This document shows, piece by piece, positions 1 to 12,404 of a stretch of 64,000 bases of DNA. The position numbers and the translations under genes are program-made. This DNA is from Rhododendron vialii (taxonomy: Eukaryota > Streptophyta > Magnoliopsida > Ericales > Ericaceae). Below the pieces are notes generated by a model. That model ran no database searches. It worked only from the letters and a program-made list of their open reading frames with translations, and was not told the origin of the DNA. Numbering within the stretch: the first letter of the stretch is position 1; each line of letters begins with the position of its first letter. The stretch lies in assembly GCF_030253575.1 (NCBI RefSeq), contig NC_080562.1, positions 41,889,852-41,953,851 on the forward strand, given 5' to 3'.

Positions 1-954
1 TCCTTTTGGAGTTCAGTGACACTACCATTTGAGGCATCTCCTTCGTTCCTGATTAGTAACAAAGGTAAAGTCCTGTGTGATACGATTCTCTCTCTTGGTG
101 GATGCCCCATCCCGTATGTAATTTTAATTTTTGTACCCCTTATCAACGAAATTCCATATTGCTTTAAAAAATAGAGAGAGTTGAGAGAGTATAACCTCAT
201 CAAGAGCTTTCTTCTGCCCAGGCTTCTCGAGAAATGCAACTAAAAACTGTTACAATGCACAAACCTACCGCAGAGTGAGCTCATAAACAAAATACCTAAA
301 ATGACCATAATCTATCACAAGAAGGTCAATCCGATGGTAATGGGAAAATTGTATGAACCTTAGAGTTTGCTAATGTTTCATCCCTCTTAACAACTTCACT
401 GATAAAAGTTGTGTGGTCTATGAGATCATTCTCAGAAGGTCTGGTCTCATTGGAGCTGTACATGGCATAAAACTCTCAATTTATGTACAATAAGACAGAA
501 GAGAACGAAAGGTAAAAAGCCTGAAAATCTGTGATATGGGTGCAAACCTGAAAACTTTAGACAAGTTATCCCACACAGATCCCCCAAAGGTTTCGGGGTT
601 CTTCCTCACAAAGCATAGGAAATGCATGGTGATCAAGATTGTTCTGATTATGCCCTCGAAACTCTTTCTAGGCTTTTGAAGATTAATCCAGTTGTTCTCC
701 TTAGATAACACAGATATCTCCAGGTTCACATCTGAAAGGTTGAACTTCCATGCTGTGACCTGCTTATATATTAGAAGGCCATTGTCAGCAGTCCCACGCA
801 GGAATATCTGTTTTCCCTCACAATCCACTCCCTCAACATCGTTCCATTGAACTGGTAACTCTGAAAATGAAATGGGCTCTTCGTTGCCATCAACAAAATG
901 GTAGTTCGAGACAGTATGTGGCACGGCCTCGCCCTCGTCATCTGAAGAAGCCAT
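1..954 (-). CDS. EDM2: EDM2-like chromatin regulator, 5' part only
   Basis: The first exons of a gene that leaves the window on the left. The start ATG is at 954-952. Three exons can be joined by splice sites and phase: 954-548, 455-359 and 246-196. The protein begins MASSDDEGEAV and contains VSNYHFVD, PISFSELPVQW, IFLRGTADNG, AWKFNLSDVN, SVLSKENNWI, LQKPRKSFE and IIRTILIT, then RPSENDLIDHT, KRDETLANSK and FLEKPGQKK. This is the N-terminal replication-foci-like region of plant ENHANCED DOWNY MILDEW 2, a nuclear PHD-finger protein that controls intronic heterochromatin, alternative polyadenylation of resistance genes and flowering. The PHD fingers and methyltransferase-like region would lie beyond base 1. 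Bases 1-195 should be intron and perhaps exon 4, but I could not place that exon. Family identity is strong; whether the full gene is intact cannot be judged. Confidence 0.88.
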
Positions 955-2038
955 TCTCCTCTCCCAACCACTATGCAACTACTACTTCACAACCTAAACA
1001 AGAAATGCACGAGAAAACACAAAACAGCTTAGAGCCAGAAATAAAAACCCCAGTTAGATGCCCTTAAAACACTTTATTTAGGGTTGTAAAATTAGCATTT
1101 TCGAATAATGGGTTCATAGCAATCAAAAATCGGCACCTTTAACCAATTGATTGGTCCGCCGCAACAAGAAAAAAATAAAGGAATGTAGAGTTTGATCCCC
1201 AAACTTTTCATTTCTAACGACCTAGGGCCAACAGAAACCTTCACACAACTTTGTTTTTGAACTTCAACCATGGTTTTTTCATTCAATATTCGATCCCAAG
1301 ATGGAAATCACCTTCAGTGCAGAGCTTTCCTTGTGATTCTATTGCCAACTTCAAAAACAAACAGCATTAAGATCTCATTCTGATTGACAATTGTTCCTAT
1401 GAGGCCAATGTTCGTGATCGGAGCTGTTCCGTTTGTAAGGGCACCTGCAAAGAAAAAAAGTACTGACTGATCAGAGTCAGTCAAACAACTCAAACATTAG
1501 AAAAATCATCATCCGAACAAGTTTGTTCATGATATCATATGCTTTTCGAAAATGGAGCTATCCTCTTCATATACCCTACAAGGTGAAGGTTTCCGATCAC
1601 CAAAGTGGGCCCATGGTGATCCCACATAGAGAAAAATTTACCGTGCTCAAAACTTGATTTTGCTATTCTCTCCAATCAAACAGTATAAGAGACTTTTGTT
1701 CCCTTCTTTTCTACAAGTTCCAAACAAACCCTAATTTCATGATTATTTCAAAACATCGAGAAGAAACACTTTCTTTGTGAGTGCTCGTCCCCATCTGACA
1801 ACGATGAAATATTTCATCCTCTCTCCTATCAATCAGCTCACCAAGAAACCAAATAAACCGTACAGTCTCAACATAGAGATGAATTTAGCTGAAACATTAG
1901 ACAAAAAACCAAAAAGGAAAACCCACGAATTCACCCAAATAGCGTTTGGTTCGATTAAACAAAGTAATTTCAGGTACGGCTTGAAAAATCAGCATAAATT
2001 TACGAAGAATAACGGGTGCTTACCTATGTAGAAATCCT
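955..2038. other. Intergenic, EDM2 5' flank
   Basis: Upstream of the EDM2 start on the minus strand. It should hold the 5' UTR and promoter. I see no further gene, no long ORF with family resemblance and no convincing TATA box at a fixed distance. Confidence 0.5.
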
Positions 2039-2117
2039 AGATTGCCTACGCCCTAGATTCCTGAAAAGCCCGCGATAGATTGCTTACGCCCTAGATTCCT
2101 GAAAAGCGCGCGATATT
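2039..2117. repeat. Two-unit tandem repeat, about 39 bp
   Basis: The segment beginning GATTGCCTACGCCCTAG is repeated once, about 39 bp downstream, as GATTGCTTACGCCCTAG. Both units continue through TTCCTGAAAAGC to a CGCGATA end. It sits next to the foldback element that starts near 2195. Confidence 0.8.
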
Positions 2118-2194
2118 TGTACCTGACATACGTATAATAGTACTCCTATATGATTTGGATTTTGTTCGTCATTTATACTCGTGCTCGCACTATA

Positions 2195-2620
2195 AACAAA
2201 AAGTCCCGGGGTTAAGCTCCAGTCCAGTCCAGTTTTGGGCTTTTGTGGACCCCTCCCGAGGGGTCCACAACAATGATCGGAATCGTTCATTATGTAGAGC
2301 TTATCGAGAATGGTATCTTTGCAAAAAATTGGCTTGATTTAACATCGATAGATACATGAACAAAACATATTTGTACGAGAAAAAATGGAAAATTATGAGT
2401 TTCAATTTAATTTTTGTCATCGCATTTTTCTTATACAAATCTGTTTTGTTCATGTATCTATCGATGTTAAATCAAGCTAATTTTTTGCGTGGATACCATT
2501 CTCGACGAGCTCTACATAATGAACGATTTCGATCATTGTTGTGGACCCGGAAGAGGCCCACAAGGGCCCAAAACTGGACCGGACCGGAGGTTATAAATAC
2601 TGGACCGGACTTTAAACCTG
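2195..2620. mobile_element. Foldback MITE, long hairpin
   Basis: An almost complete inverted repeat. The left arm (about 2215-2370) carries CCAGTTTTGGGC, GTCCACAACAATGATCG, CATTATGTAGAGCT and AACATCGATAGATAC. The right arm (about 2440-2600) carries the reverse complements in reverse order. The loop is short and also partly self-complementary (GAACAAAACA against TGTTTTGTTC). There is no coding capacity. This is the form expected of a foldback or MITE-type non-autonomous DNA transposon. The superfamily is unknown and the target duplication is not clear. Confidence 0.8.
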
Positions 2621-2941
2621 AAAAAATATGAGTAATAAAGAAGGAAATTGCGTGGGACTTATCTCCGGGTCGCAGACAAATGATTGTAACAGCTTAATTT
2701 GTTTAAATTTTTTTTGAAAATCGAGCACATAATTGATCAAGTCTCTATCTATATTCGACGCGTTTTAGACAAATTAAGTGATTACGATCATTTGTGTATA
2801 AGACTCCAAGACGGGTCTCACTCAATTATTCTGTCTTGTTATTTTCCTTCCTCTCCTTCCACAAAACCATACAATTGAAAATACGGTAGACAAAGGAGCT
2901 GTTTAACGAAAAGAACAAGTTGAGTTTTCTTCGGCCTCCAT
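2621..2941. other. Intergenic, nothing recognised
   Basis: AT-rich sequence between two foldback elements. I see no gene or clear repeat. Confidence 0.5.
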
Positions 2942-3187
2942 TTAAGTAGAAATTCTTCAGTGCCGAGCGGGCACGGGACAGCTGGTGCTGAACACGCATC
3001 TCGGCCGTCCAAACGTGTTTTGGACGGTCCAGATCTGTTTGGGTAATTTTTAAGTGTAAAATTACCAAAACACCCCCTCAAGCCCAAACAGATCTGGACC
3101 TTCCAAAACACGTTTGGACGGGCGAGATGCGTGTTCGGCACCAGCTGTCCGTGCCCGCTCGGCACTGAAGAATTTCTCCCACTTAAG
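2942..3187. mobile_element. Foldback MITE with near-perfect arms
   Basis: Arms of about 110 bp. The left arm runs from TTCTTCAGTGCCGAGCGG through CCAAACGTGTTTTGGACG to CCAGATCTGTTTGGG. The right arm runs back from CCCAAACAGATCTGG to CCGCTCGGCACTGAAGAA. The outer ends (TTTAAGTAGAAA against TTTCTCCCACTTAA) also pair, less well. The loop is only about 25-30 bases, around AAAATTACC. It is non-coding. A transcript through it would form a long double-stranded stem. Confidence 0.85.
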
Positions 3188-3358
3188 AGGGTGAACACCC
3201 TCCTTCCTATTGGTGGTTGAAATGATGTGAACCCTACCACAAAGAAGTGATGTTATGCTTACTAAAAAATATATTGCATGGTAAGCATGACATCACCTTA
3301 TAGTGAGATTCACACAGTTTAAGCCAATGAGAAAGAGGGTAATGTTCACCCTCTTTTA
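3183..3358. mobile_element. Small Tourist-like MITE
   Basis: Terminal inverted repeats GAGGGTGAACA and TGTTCACCCTC, flanked by TTAA-type sequence on both sides. A subterminal inverted pair, TTATGCTTACTA and TGGTAAGCATGA, lies inside. Length (about 175 bp), TIRs and a TAA/TTA-like target site fit a PIF/Harbinger-type MITE. It directly abuts the preceding foldback element. Confidence 0.65.
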
Positions 3359-3745
3359 AAAAAGATGAACAAAATTACACTCCAGAAAGAACTGTTAGGA
3401 CCGGAGGGACACACACCCTAGGGTTTACTAGAAACGTAAATAGAAACACCAAGGGCAAAACCCAGCAGGTGTTACACAAAATAATCTCACCAACAAGAAC
3501 GGTAAACAAGAATAGCAGTAGCAATTTAAGATAAACTGATTTAATGATAGAACTATATCTCATCTACTCAATGACACACTCATCGTAAATGTTTGGGCAT
3601 GTTTTTTCAAGATCAAGAGAAGTAATACTCCAGCTAGGAAGCCTTCATCGCAAGTGAGAAAATAAATAAATTAAAGGACACCAGTATAGAATTTGGATGA
3701 AAATGTAAACATTCGTTGTGTTGCGATACCACGACAAAGCAAATT
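3359..3745. other. Intergenic, nothing recognised
   Basis: AT-rich DNA between the small MITE and a poly-C tract. No gene is seen. Confidence 0.4.
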
Positions 3746-3749
3746 GTCG

Positions 3750-3784
3750 AAACCCCCCCGACCCCCCCCCCCCCCCCCCCCCCC
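3750..3784. repeat. Poly-C tract
   Basis: A run of cytosines broken by one GA, with more than 20 consecutive C at its 3' end. Tracts of this length are prone to sequencing length error. Confidence 0.9.
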
Positions 3785-3824
3785 ACTCATATTCACAGCA
3801 GTAGCGGACGCATGAATTTCATCA

Positions 3825-3905
3825 AATGGGTGCCAACTTCAGGGCCCGGAATTTGTCGAGATACGCGCAAGTTAACCCGAACATTCGGTTATCAAAAAGA
3901 CAAAG
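3825..3905 (+). mobile_element. 3' end of a tRNA-type SINE
   Basis: The sequence CTTCAGGGCCCGGAATTTG, then TCGAGATACGCGCAAG, TTAACCCGAACATTCGG and TTATCAAAAAG follows the conserved 3' module of plant tRNA-derived SINEs (AATTAGTCGAGGTGCGCGCAAGCTG type). The 5' tRNA-like half is absent, so this is a truncated copy. Related copies lie near 9970-10185 and 63840-64000. Confidence 0.6.
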
Positions 3906-4364
3906 TGCCAAGGTTGCAAAGAACATGATACCACTATTCTCAAACTTAAAAAAAGTAATGAAAATGACATGAAAAATTCTAATTGTTTGTTCAGAACAAA
4001 ATCCACATTGGCAAAACTACTTACAGCAAAAGTTAAACTGAAAAAAACTAAAGCATGAAAAAAAACTAACATCGCTGAGGGGAAAAAGCAACAGACTATA
4101 CAAAAGTCAATTTTCTCTTCTTGGATCACAAGCACTGTATTCTATGGTTGTATATCTTTGCTTGAGAAAAGATCATTCACCATCTTACCCACCTAACCAA
4201 TGACAATGTAACTTCTTCTATTCCTCTCATTTTCTCTTTAGTTTCAAAATTTTCCTACGGCTAAATCCTGTAGAGTGAAAAGACCTGCAAGTGTTCATTT
4301 CCGGCATCAGGGGGGCAATAAGTGTCAACCTTTTCGACAAGCGAGGAGACTCTAGGATCACTGG
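3906..4364. other. 3' flank of fimbrin
   Basis: Downstream of the fimbrin stop codon on the minus strand; probably 3' UTR and terminator. No polyadenylation signal was assigned and no other gene is seen. Confidence 0.4.
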
Positions 4365-7300
4365 TTAGAGGAGTGCCCTAGTTTGAACCAGTGACAAGAC
4401 TCTATAAATGGAAGCCCCGGAGGTGACCTCATTTTCAACCTGTGATGAGACTGTTGTATCGGACGCTGCATCATCCATTGTCAAGTTGGAGACTTCATCA
4501 CTCTGGGAACTCTCATCTTCTCCATTAATAGAAGCAGCAGTAGAAGCGGATAGTGATGGTGATGATTCGGACTCTTCAACTGGTTGTTGAAGGTTCCAAT
4601 ACATTATGCTGGCTGTAAGCGTTAGGATCATCTTTTGATTTACCTGCCATCAAGTTACGAGAATGTCGTTAATGCAATGTCATTTTGCCATATAATACTA
4701 TGTCTTGATTTCTTCGACATCAAACTTTTGCAGAAGGAAAATGCATAATTGGGACTCGAACGTGTAATCCACTACTAAGTATGTCCCAATTGCTCATTGA
4801 TCCTTTTCTGGAAGATAAACTGGGAGGGGCCTAATGCTAAAGAAACTCCAAGTGAAAGCGCTAGAGCTTTCATGAAACAAAGTGGACCAATTTAATCTCA
4901 TTGGCAACAATGTTAACATCAAAACATGCAATTGCTGGTCGACGCACAAAATGGGCAATTGCAGTCTCACCTCCATGATGTCCTCAGGCAACAAGAAAAT
5001 GGAACATCCAAGCTTTCGGGCAACACTGATTATGTATGTGGCATTCAATTTCTTCTCCTCATCTACCACAACAACAAGAAGAAGAATAAAAAAAAAGTCA
5101 TTTTGTCGCTCCTAGTCACTTCTCACAGAACACACAACATTTCACACAAACTCTGCAGCGGCAAAAATGCATACCACTTTCACCCTTGGTTACAAGGTTC
5201 CAATTGACAACCCTAGGCTCGACAGCGCTGAGAAGTTCAAGAAAGAATAATCCGTTTGAAAGGTTCTTATCCTGAATAACGGTCCACAAACATAACCAGT
5301 CAGCCATAATCTATATGGAAAGAAATTGATTAACAAAAAAGGAATGTTAAACTTACTAACCTTAAAACTATCCATGTGAGAAGTTCTTCCTGTGATCTTC
5401 ACTTTATTGTTGGCCCAGTTCAGAATATCAGCATCGGTAAACTCCTTACCTTGAGAGCGGGACCTCAAGTTCTTCAGAAGTTGAAGCATATTAAACCGCA
5501 TCAACTGCCACAGGAAAGCTGAATACAAAGTTCAAGGACATTAAATTTGTAGCAATAAGAAATTCCACTTGCAAGTTTACTACAGACAACCGCAGATTGG
5601 GAACACAGAGAAAAGGGCCTGAAGAACTAATGTAGACAAACTCACTTTCATGGTAAGAAACATGTATGGTGCAATGGAAATTGACAACCTAACTTAACAG
5701 GGAAATTACTTCCGGAGAAGTTTTACTACACTGCCTATTTGCTGTAATTGGGCCCTTCTCGATTAAATAGTTCATTCATTTTGGTATACGTTTCCCAAGG
5801 AAGGTGTATAGTATCATAAGTGGCAACATAGAGTAACTCTTAATAGCAATTGCAGCAGATCACTATTGTTGCCTATCCTGATCAAGTGAGGATAGGGATA
5901 GGTTGGCTCAAAAACAAAAAAGAGCAACTCTCGTAGATTATTCACAAATACCAACAAATTACATTTGAGAACCAATATTCTCATTGAACTGCATCTAAGC
6001 TATCATCATGCTGTTGATCCTTCCATCTATGTATCTAAGCATTTAACTACCATTAATCCAGAGGGATGATGTTAGGGGCTTTTTATGTACCACTAAGACA
6101 GACAGTCAGGAAAGAATTAAGCTCTCATTTTACAGGACTTTTTATGTATCTAATTACTATAGCTGGAGTTTTGTACAATTATTCTCTCTATTACCTTGTG
6201 CACAGAGCCACCGATAGTTATGAGCAATTGCTGAATGATAAGAACATGATCTCAAAATAAAAAAATATCATTTGCATACCAATAATAGGCATCTGCCTTG
6301 TAACACACATTCTAGAATTAAAGTTTGTAAAACAGATTTTTTCCACAAATTTTTGCTGCAAAGAACAATGAGAGAATCACTTTTCCCAAAAGCAAATCTA
6401 ATATCCCATGCAAATGAGAACGGAACAGCATATGATTCCCCAATTCCGGTAGTAGTAATAGCTCGAGATGGAGGAATTACCAAGTAGGAGTTTCTTATTC
6501 CCTTGTACAATATCGTCTCCTGCAATATTCACAAGGGACAATTTTAGTTGCTTTCCTATCCTAATAACTTGGTTGCAGTTCTCCACTTTTCTGAACGGCA
6601 TTTTAATAGGAGGTTTTGTTGCTTGTTTCCAGTTAACCGACCCCGGAGAAACTTTGTCTAGCACTTCCAAAAGTATCCATCTGCACACATGGGTACACAC
6701 TATCCTCTGTTAAGCACAAAACTTGTAATTATGCAGATCTTACAGATTCATCCCAAAATGCAGAGACGGTAGAAACTGAACATTTTACCCATTTCTGACA
6801 TCCTCAAACAAGTTATTAACGTAAGTCGTAATTCCAAGACTATTGATCCATAGTCGAAAGCATCTTTCTTCTCTAGATATTTGCTCATCATCCGTCATCA
6901 TCTCTGCAAAAGAAAATTTTCTGTTGTCTGCAGATAGGCCATTCCTGCAAGAGAAATCCATAGTAATGAACCCTCCTGCCTCCAACTTAAATATAATGCC
7001 CAAACCAGCAAAAGCATAGACGTGAAACTGCATTGTGGATCTTGATTCTTGAGTTGAAACAAAGGGGATTTAGGGAACTTCCAATAAGAAACATAGCTTC
7101 CAACTGCTATTCTAACGGCTATTAAGTACTTATGAAATCAACTGTTTCATCAATCCACTGCGAACTTCTACGTCAATTATTTCCATGAAGAGCATATTCA
7201 CCCTAAACCCTGAGTGAAAATGTCATGTTCAAGCACCACAAAATTACTCCACAGGCCAAGGCCCACGGTCTATTAAATAACACCATAGAAGTCAGGTTGC

Positions 7301-9779
7301 CATTGGAACTGAAAGTACAGGGGGTTATTAGAATATGCCATCCACCTTTGATGGAATATCTGTGCCACAAACGCAAGATTCAAATTTGTTGAGCCTTCAA
7401 CAATGTCCTTTGGGGTTAAGTATCTTTTGCAGTCCATTCTCTCAGCATGTTCAAGCACCAAATCAGCCCTTTGAGCAGGATCCTTTGCATCTAAAGTGGC
7501 TGGACTGCAATGTTCTGGTGCAAGAACATTAAGCAGGTAAGCATAAGCTTCTCCATCCTGCAATGCATAAGCATATAAATTGGTACATGGGACAGATTAC
7601 AATATAATTAATTACTTAAAAAACTTACTCACATGGTTCAGGAGAATAAAATGAGACTGCCAATATAACTCTTTTCTAGAAAATGAAAGGGGGTCATGTT
7701 GTAGGTAAGTGGGAATAAGGGTCAACGATCTCAATGTCTTGCTACATTCCCATAAATGGGAACCCAATTCTTATTAACTATAAACCATGCTACCAGACCG
7801 AACAATTACGATAACTTCTGTTTTATATGATACCAGTGTCGCTACAAGAGAGATTGAAGTGCTGAATACCTTTAAGTCAGATGAGAAGTTTGTTACAGTT
7901 TTCTTGTAGCCGGCTTTCTTGAGGTGGAAATTCATCCACTTCAACAAGACCTTTTCCGGAGCTAATACCATAAGCTCCTCAACATCCTGGAGAAAAAATG
8001 ACATGCAACGATGCCATATCAGCATAAGTCAAAAAATAATCAAAGTACATGGAAATTTATAGTTGATTACATTGTTGTCTTCCACCAATTCCACAAGTTG
8101 CGGTGTTTTCCTAAGATTGAGATCTGCCAAGAGTTGGATCTGAAGTAGACATGGTGAAAACATTAATGAAGTGAAAGAAATATGAGCTAACAATGAATCT
8201 TCTAAAGTTGAAGCTCCATGCCTCTTTACAACGTAATTCCAATTTTCTATCTCAATTTATTCTAAAGGCTAAAAAAATAACCAAAAGGATCGAGTCAAAT
8301 GCGCACCTTTATAATTTGACTAATCAACCCGAGCACCAGATGTGGCTGCGAGATTAACAAATAAAACACATAAAGTCATACTTTTTGTCTATACCAACAT
8401 GACTGATACGGTTGATGAGAACGTGGAACTCACTCTTCCTTCGACCAGGTCTTGGGTACCAATGTTAACTACAGTGCAACCAATAGCCTTTGCAGAGTTG
8501 AGACAAAGGGTATGATTTTCATTCCTTTCCCAGGGATTTAGCACCCTTTTGGTGTTGATAGCTCGTTCGTCTATTGTACCCGGCACAGCAACATTGATAA
8601 GCTTACTGCATCAAACCATTAAGTACATAAAAACTATCCGAAACTACCACAAGCTATCAGACTCCAGTAACATAACCAAGTAGAGTAATGTAAACCAGAC
8701 CATGCGTGAGTACCATAAAAGAACTCCATCTTTAGCAAGATCAAATAGGGCATTTGTAGCTGGATCCATAGGAAGAAATTGCTTCAAAAAAGGATCATCC
8801 CTGAGATAGCTGTTGACGTGAGCAACATAACATGCTTTTTCTGATTCACTAATAGTGTGAAGAAGGGTGGTTGTGGTAGCCTTAAGGAACGAAGATGGGT
8901 TCTTCGGACCACCCAATTTTGCTGCAGCTCGAGCTTGCAAATTCAAATATGTCTGCCCATAAGTGCAGTTAATAAACATGTATTTGCCAAGCTATGAACT
9001 CCACTACAAGTACAACTCTTTTCAAACAACAAACTTTGATTCATTCAATATGAAATAAATGCTCCCTCAATTCCTTAATGTTGATCCCTTTTTTTCTGGA
9101 GTTCTAACTTATAAGGAGACAATCGCATTGCATTGTCTCCTTATAAATGCAATGATCACATTTTACCAAATAAAAAAAAATTGCAATGATCACATATAAC
9201 TTCAGATTTAATGACATCATTTCCATTATTGTCTCTGTATTCTTTCTACTTTGCAACACTTATATTTACTTGTGCGGGATACTTCTGAGTTCTGAAAAAT
9301 TACCAAGTTTATTCTTCGACTTTTCAAAAAGTACTAAATTTATACCAGATAGAGTAACAGATTAACGATTAGGAACTAGTAGAAATAAAATCAATTGAGA
9401 TAATTCAAAAGAGGCATCATAACAACTAACCCTCAAGAAGCCTTCGAAATCGATCTCATCTTCCTTAGCAGAGCCTGACTCACCCAATATATCTCTAATC
9501 TCCTCCTCCTTAAACATCTCACTGAAAGCTTTAAGTTCAACCATTAAAGGTGGCAAATCTCCAACTGTAACTTTCCCATTCTGTTTCTTTGTTGAAATAA
9601 ACTACAAACAAAAATGAAAAACACAGACAAGAACATATGAAATCAATGCCAACCCAATATAATATTAGGAAGGGACTAGAGATAGATAGTACTTTGGAGT
9701 TGAGGCTGCGAAGTTCTACTTGTGTGAACTGGCTTTGAAGCCATTGATCAGAGACATGAACACCCACAAAACTAGACAT
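4365..9779 (-). CDS. FIM: Fimbrin (actin-bundling protein)
   Basis: A complete 14-exon gene. Exons, minus strand: 9779-9693, 9601-9431, 8952-8714, 8605-8434, 8345-8307, 8139-8071, 7986-7870, 7557-7346, 6944-6789, 6680-6481, 5518-5361, 5271-5175, 5062-4971, 4643-4365. All junctions have GT-AG and keep phase, giving 695 aa and a TAA stop. The protein starts [20 protein letters not shown], has a short EF-hand-like N-terminus, then four calponin-homology domains arranged as two actin-binding modules. Markers are [103 protein letters not shown] and [15 protein letters not shown]. The acidic Ser-rich tail is typical of plant fimbrins. Fimbrin cross-links actin filaments into bundles in the cytosol; plant forms act independently of calcium. 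Exon phases and length match the family, so I consider it functional. The exact paralogue (FIM1-FIM5) is not resolved. Confidence 0.96.
9106..9148. repeat. Hairpin in fimbrin intron 2
   Basis: TTATAAGGAGACAAT is followed, after an 8-base loop, by its exact reverse complement ATTGTCTCCTTATAA. A second repeat, GCAATGATCACAT, occurs twice just downstream. It looks like the relic of a small palindromic insertion. Confidence 0.75.
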
Positions 9780-9964
9780 GTTCTTCTGCACAGACCACAA
9801 CCACAAACTTGAGGAAGAAATTGAATCACCCGCTTTCTTTCTTCCCTAAAATTCAATTAATTAATGAACCTCAATTAAAAACTATATATACCCAGATTCA
9901 GTAGCGACTATTAAACCCATAAAAAAAGTAGAACCAAAGGAATAAAAAATAGCCCACTGACAGA
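9780..9964. promoter_or_regulatory. Fimbrin 5' leader / promoter region
   Basis: Immediately upstream of the fimbrin ATG on the minus strand. The sequence is AT-rich with TATATA-like sequence near 9883-9890. The transcription start cannot be fixed from sequence, and a 5' UTR intron reaching past the SINE to the GA tract at 10504 is possible. Confidence 0.3.
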
Positions 9965-10185
9965 CCATTTGGCGTTGTCAGCAAAACTTGCAAGAATCTC
10001 CAACTTCCATCAATGTACGCTTGATGGAGTAGTAACCCAAGGGGTATGAAATAAGGTCGCATGTTCGAATCCTGTGGAGTCCAAACAAAACCTTGGCTCA
10101 TTGGAGGGTTTGTAAGGTCGTTTAATTTCAGAGTCACGAAATTAGTTTAGTGCGCGCAAGCTCGCCCTAACATTCAGATATAAAA
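9965..10185 (+). mobile_element. tRNA-derived SINE
   Basis: It contains a B-box-like stretch, CATGTTCGAATCCTG (about 10060-10075), and ends with the plant SINE tail module GAAATTAGTTTAGTG, CGCGCAAGCTCGCCC and AACATTCAGATATAAAAA. The A-box half is diverged, with CAATGTACGCTTGATGG and TAACCCAAGGGGTAT before the B box. It is therefore a SINE and not a functional tRNA gene. It lies upstream of fimbrin, in the opposite orientation to it. Confidence 0.65.
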
Positions 10186-10499
10186 ATACACTTGATAGAA
10201 TAGTAGAATCACACAAACGAACTTGAAGCCATAAGCCCATGATTATTAGATTACTTTACAGTTTACACGACCATCTATTAAAAAAATATTTCAATGTTTT
10301 GCGTGCAACCAATGGTATAAAAAAAATGCTCTGAAACCCAGAAGAGAGAGCGTGAGATTGAAGAGAAGTTACAAGTACATACCAGTAGATTCTTAATGGG
10401 TTTTCTTTAGTTTTGACTGTTCGTCAATTGCTATGTTGCCCTTCAAATAAAAAAAAAATGCTATGTTGCAAATACAGAAGGGAGTGATTTTTGCTTCGG

Positions 10500-10545
<46 letters not shown>

Positions 10546-11256
10546 CTGTGGACACGCGCAGACTCATGAAGAAGGCAATGACGAAGGTGATATAACCTAC
10601 GCGTTGGTGTATGGAAAGCTAGTTGACGCGCTTTACATGCCTAACAACTCATCGTCTGCGGTTCCATGTGTATCGCCACATCAGCTACTTCAGTGTCCTT
10701 TTTGACAAGAATGAATCTATGTTGGGTCTCGTGCGGTGGGGCACTAAATAGTTAATGGGTACGATGTCGGTACGCAATCAAATACTACGGGTTCTATATT
10801 GGTTGGATAGGATTTTGTGAACGAAGTATATCTCATTATCATTGGGATAAATTCATGGAATTATGTGGCGTATTTTTATTCACTTTCAATTCCCGAGGAT
10901 TCTGTAGCGCTGACTGTGCCGTAGAGCTAGCGATTGATCTGGCAGTCCATTTCAACAATAGACGGTTTGGATTTTAATCCGAGCATGGAAAATCCGGATC
11001 AATAAGAGTTCAGATTAAAATATACTAGCCGTCGGCGTCAAAATAAACAACCGAATCAACCGATCTACAACTCCTGTAGTGCAGACTGCACTACAAGATT
11101 TCCAAATTCCTTTCAATACTGCCTTTGCTAATTTTGATTGTAGTAACAATTAGTAATAACCAATACATGTTCCCCTTAAAGAATCAAATTTTGTTGAAAA
11201 AACTGGATTATTAGTTCTTCTGGGGTATGCTCCCCCAAAGTCCCCAGTTTGAGTTT
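10186..11256. other. Intergenic with a (GA)n microsatellite
   Basis: A (GA)n run of about 35 bases lies at 10504-10538, and a perfect short palindrome TGTAGTGCAGACTGCACTACA at about 11075-11095. No gene with family resemblance is seen on either strand. Confidence 0.55.
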
Positions 11257-11556
11257 CCTAAGAGCATCTCCAATCCAACACCCTCCAAATCTCTATTTGA
11301 AAGGATCAAATTAATCTATTTTATTTGAAAAGTAGATTTAGAGAATTATACTATTTATCTTAACTCCAACCCAACACTCTATTTCTCAACTCCAACACAT
11401 ATTTGGAGGAGATCCTCTATTTTTTTCTTCATCCTCTATATTTAGAGAATCAAAGTTCATCTTCCCAAATAGAGGAGAGTTTCAGAGGATGGGTTGGAGA
11501 ATGTTTTTCCTCCAAAATGAAGAAATGGAGTACGGGTTGGAGATGCTCTAAGGGCC
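11257..11556. mobile_element. MITE with GAGCATCTCCAA ends
   Basis: Terminal inverted repeats GAGCATCTCCAATCC and GGGTTGGAGATGCTC, each flanked by TAA, which fits a TAA target duplication. Subterminal parts also pair imperfectly (ATTTGAAAAG, GGAGGA and CTCCTC tracts). This end type is common in plant Tourist-like MITEs. It is non-coding. Confidence 0.75.
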
Positions 11557-12404
11557 GCCCCATGGGTTTCCTTAAGAACGTCCCACATGCCAGTGGTCGG
11601 CCGTAGAGATTTAGTTCCGTGGTGTGCGTAAGCTGATCCGACTCTATGCTATCAAAAAAATAAAAATTCCTTTGATGTTTTATTTTCTTCCTTAGCTATT
11701 TTCCGAGTTGTTGTGTACTTTTTTTAGAGGAAAATTTATTGTGTATAGTACTAGACTTCACTTAATTATTATTTATTACACATAGGATTGATACAGTGGC
11801 TCACTCTTTGAATATAATTCTTCTCTTGTGTGACATGAAAAGTAAAATAAAATAGACGACCTAATTTAAGACTTAGCATGTGTTAGACAATCACATTTTC
11901 ATTAAAGATAAATAATTCATTGAATATTTAAGAATGTTATGAAAATACATCAAAGTGCATTAAAATAAGAAAGATATTCATTGTGTTTGGTTTGCAGTTT
12001 TGAGATAAAAAAGTTCTATAAGTTTGCGTTTTTTTTCGTCTTTAGTAAATTTTTTTAACATTTAACAAACTCTTTTACTTTTTGAATAGAGATATGCTAT
12101 GTACATCCAAAAAGTAAAAAATTTAACATAAATTCACTAAAGACGAAAAAACACGGATGACGAAACAGTCAAAAATTTTGAAGAAATTATTTCTCAGAGG
12201 AGAACCATTATTTGCACCTACTGTTGTCAATGGGGCAAAGTTGATAAAACATTTAATTTATTCAATAAAAATCATACATAGTTTATGAACTTGTCCAAAA
12301 AAAAATTGCAAAGGATAAGGTTGCTATTGAAATTTATTTAAAATTAAAAGTAGTAAATATTTTGAAATCTTGTATTTTGGATCTACAAATGTCCTATGGG
12401 TCTC
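11557..12404. other. AT-rich intergenic with a small foldback
   Basis: The only structure seen is an imperfect inverted repeat at about 12024-12163, where TTTTTTTTCGTCTTTAGT pairs with ACTAAAGACGAAAAAA. No gene. Confidence 0.5.

Noticed and set aside
10050-10080. Possible tRNA gene (GTTCGAATCC box)
   Set aside because: No cloverleaf can be formed and the 3' half is the plant SINE tail, so it is a SINE.
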